The notes under the pieces are model-generated. The model made no database searches. It saw only the letters and a list, made by a program, of their open reading frames with translations, and was not told the origin of the DNA. Made by a program: the position numbers and the translations under genes. Below, piece after piece: positions 5,058 to 5,090 of a stretch of DNA of 5,090 nt. Source of the stretch: an uncultured Lachnospiraceae bacterium (GTDB taxonomy: Bacteria; Bacillota; Clostridia; Lachnospirales; Lachnospiraceae); NCBI GenBank assembly GCA_910587105.1, contig CAJUMB010000096.1, positions 1 to 5,090 of the forward strand. The letters run 5' to 3'. Within the stretch, counting starts at the first letter, position 1. Each line of letters starts with the position of its first letter.

Positions 5058-5090
5058 ATGATGTTTTAGTCAATTTAACCAAATAAGTAT

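Overview
The window looks like chromosomal DNA from a low-to-moderate GC anaerobic member of the Bacillota, most likely Clostridia and plausibly Lachnospiraceae. The grounds are strong AGGAGG/GGAGAG-type ribosome sites, AT-rich intergenic DNA, a Clostridia-style AraC regulator and a CooC-type nickel-insertion ATPase. No rRNA, tRNA, CRISPR array or intact transposase gene is visible. The genus assignment is inference.

Left part (1-2313): an AraC-family regulator on the minus strand (91-1011) is divergent from a plus-strand unit. That unit encodes a CooC-like ATPase (1239-2009) and a 62-residue zinc-ribbon-like protein (2083-2271). The 227-bp divergent spacer holds a good promoter for the CooC gene, a weaker candidate for the regulator, and two CCATTyGGAA direct repeats exactly 21 bp apart, a spacing that suits an AraC dimer. 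A long imperfect hairpin (2016-2055) separates the CooC gene from the zinc-ribbon gene. A perfect 10-bp stem-loop (2291-2313) closes the unit. No carbon monoxide dehydrogenase or acetyl-CoA synthase gene is in view, so the metalloenzyme client of the CooC-like protein is unknown.

Middle part (2357-4181, minus strand): a compact two-gene operon with its own near-consensus extended -10 promoter. It encodes a 445-residue ABC/OLD-type AAA ATPase, read from a GTG start, and a 140-residue protein with PD-(D/E)XK nuclease-like residues (D55, E70-x-K72). The genes overlap by one base (TGATG). Lines sampled by eye are more AT-rich than the flanking genes. ATPase-plus-small-nuclease pairs of this layout are typical of anti-phage systems. 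The pair does not match the partner types of Septu (HNH), PARIS (TOPRIM) or Gabija (UvrD-like helicase), so it is the best candidate here for an undescribed system.

Right part (4207-5090): a minus-strand hexapeptide-repeat sugar O-acetyltransferase of the Maa/LacA/NodL type, probably 213 residues from an internal ATG, followed by about 200 bp of AT-rich DNA. That stretch contains a 36-bp near-perfect palindrome (5022-5057) resembling two abutted inverted-repeat ends of a mobile element. The acetyltransferase has no visible link to the other genes.
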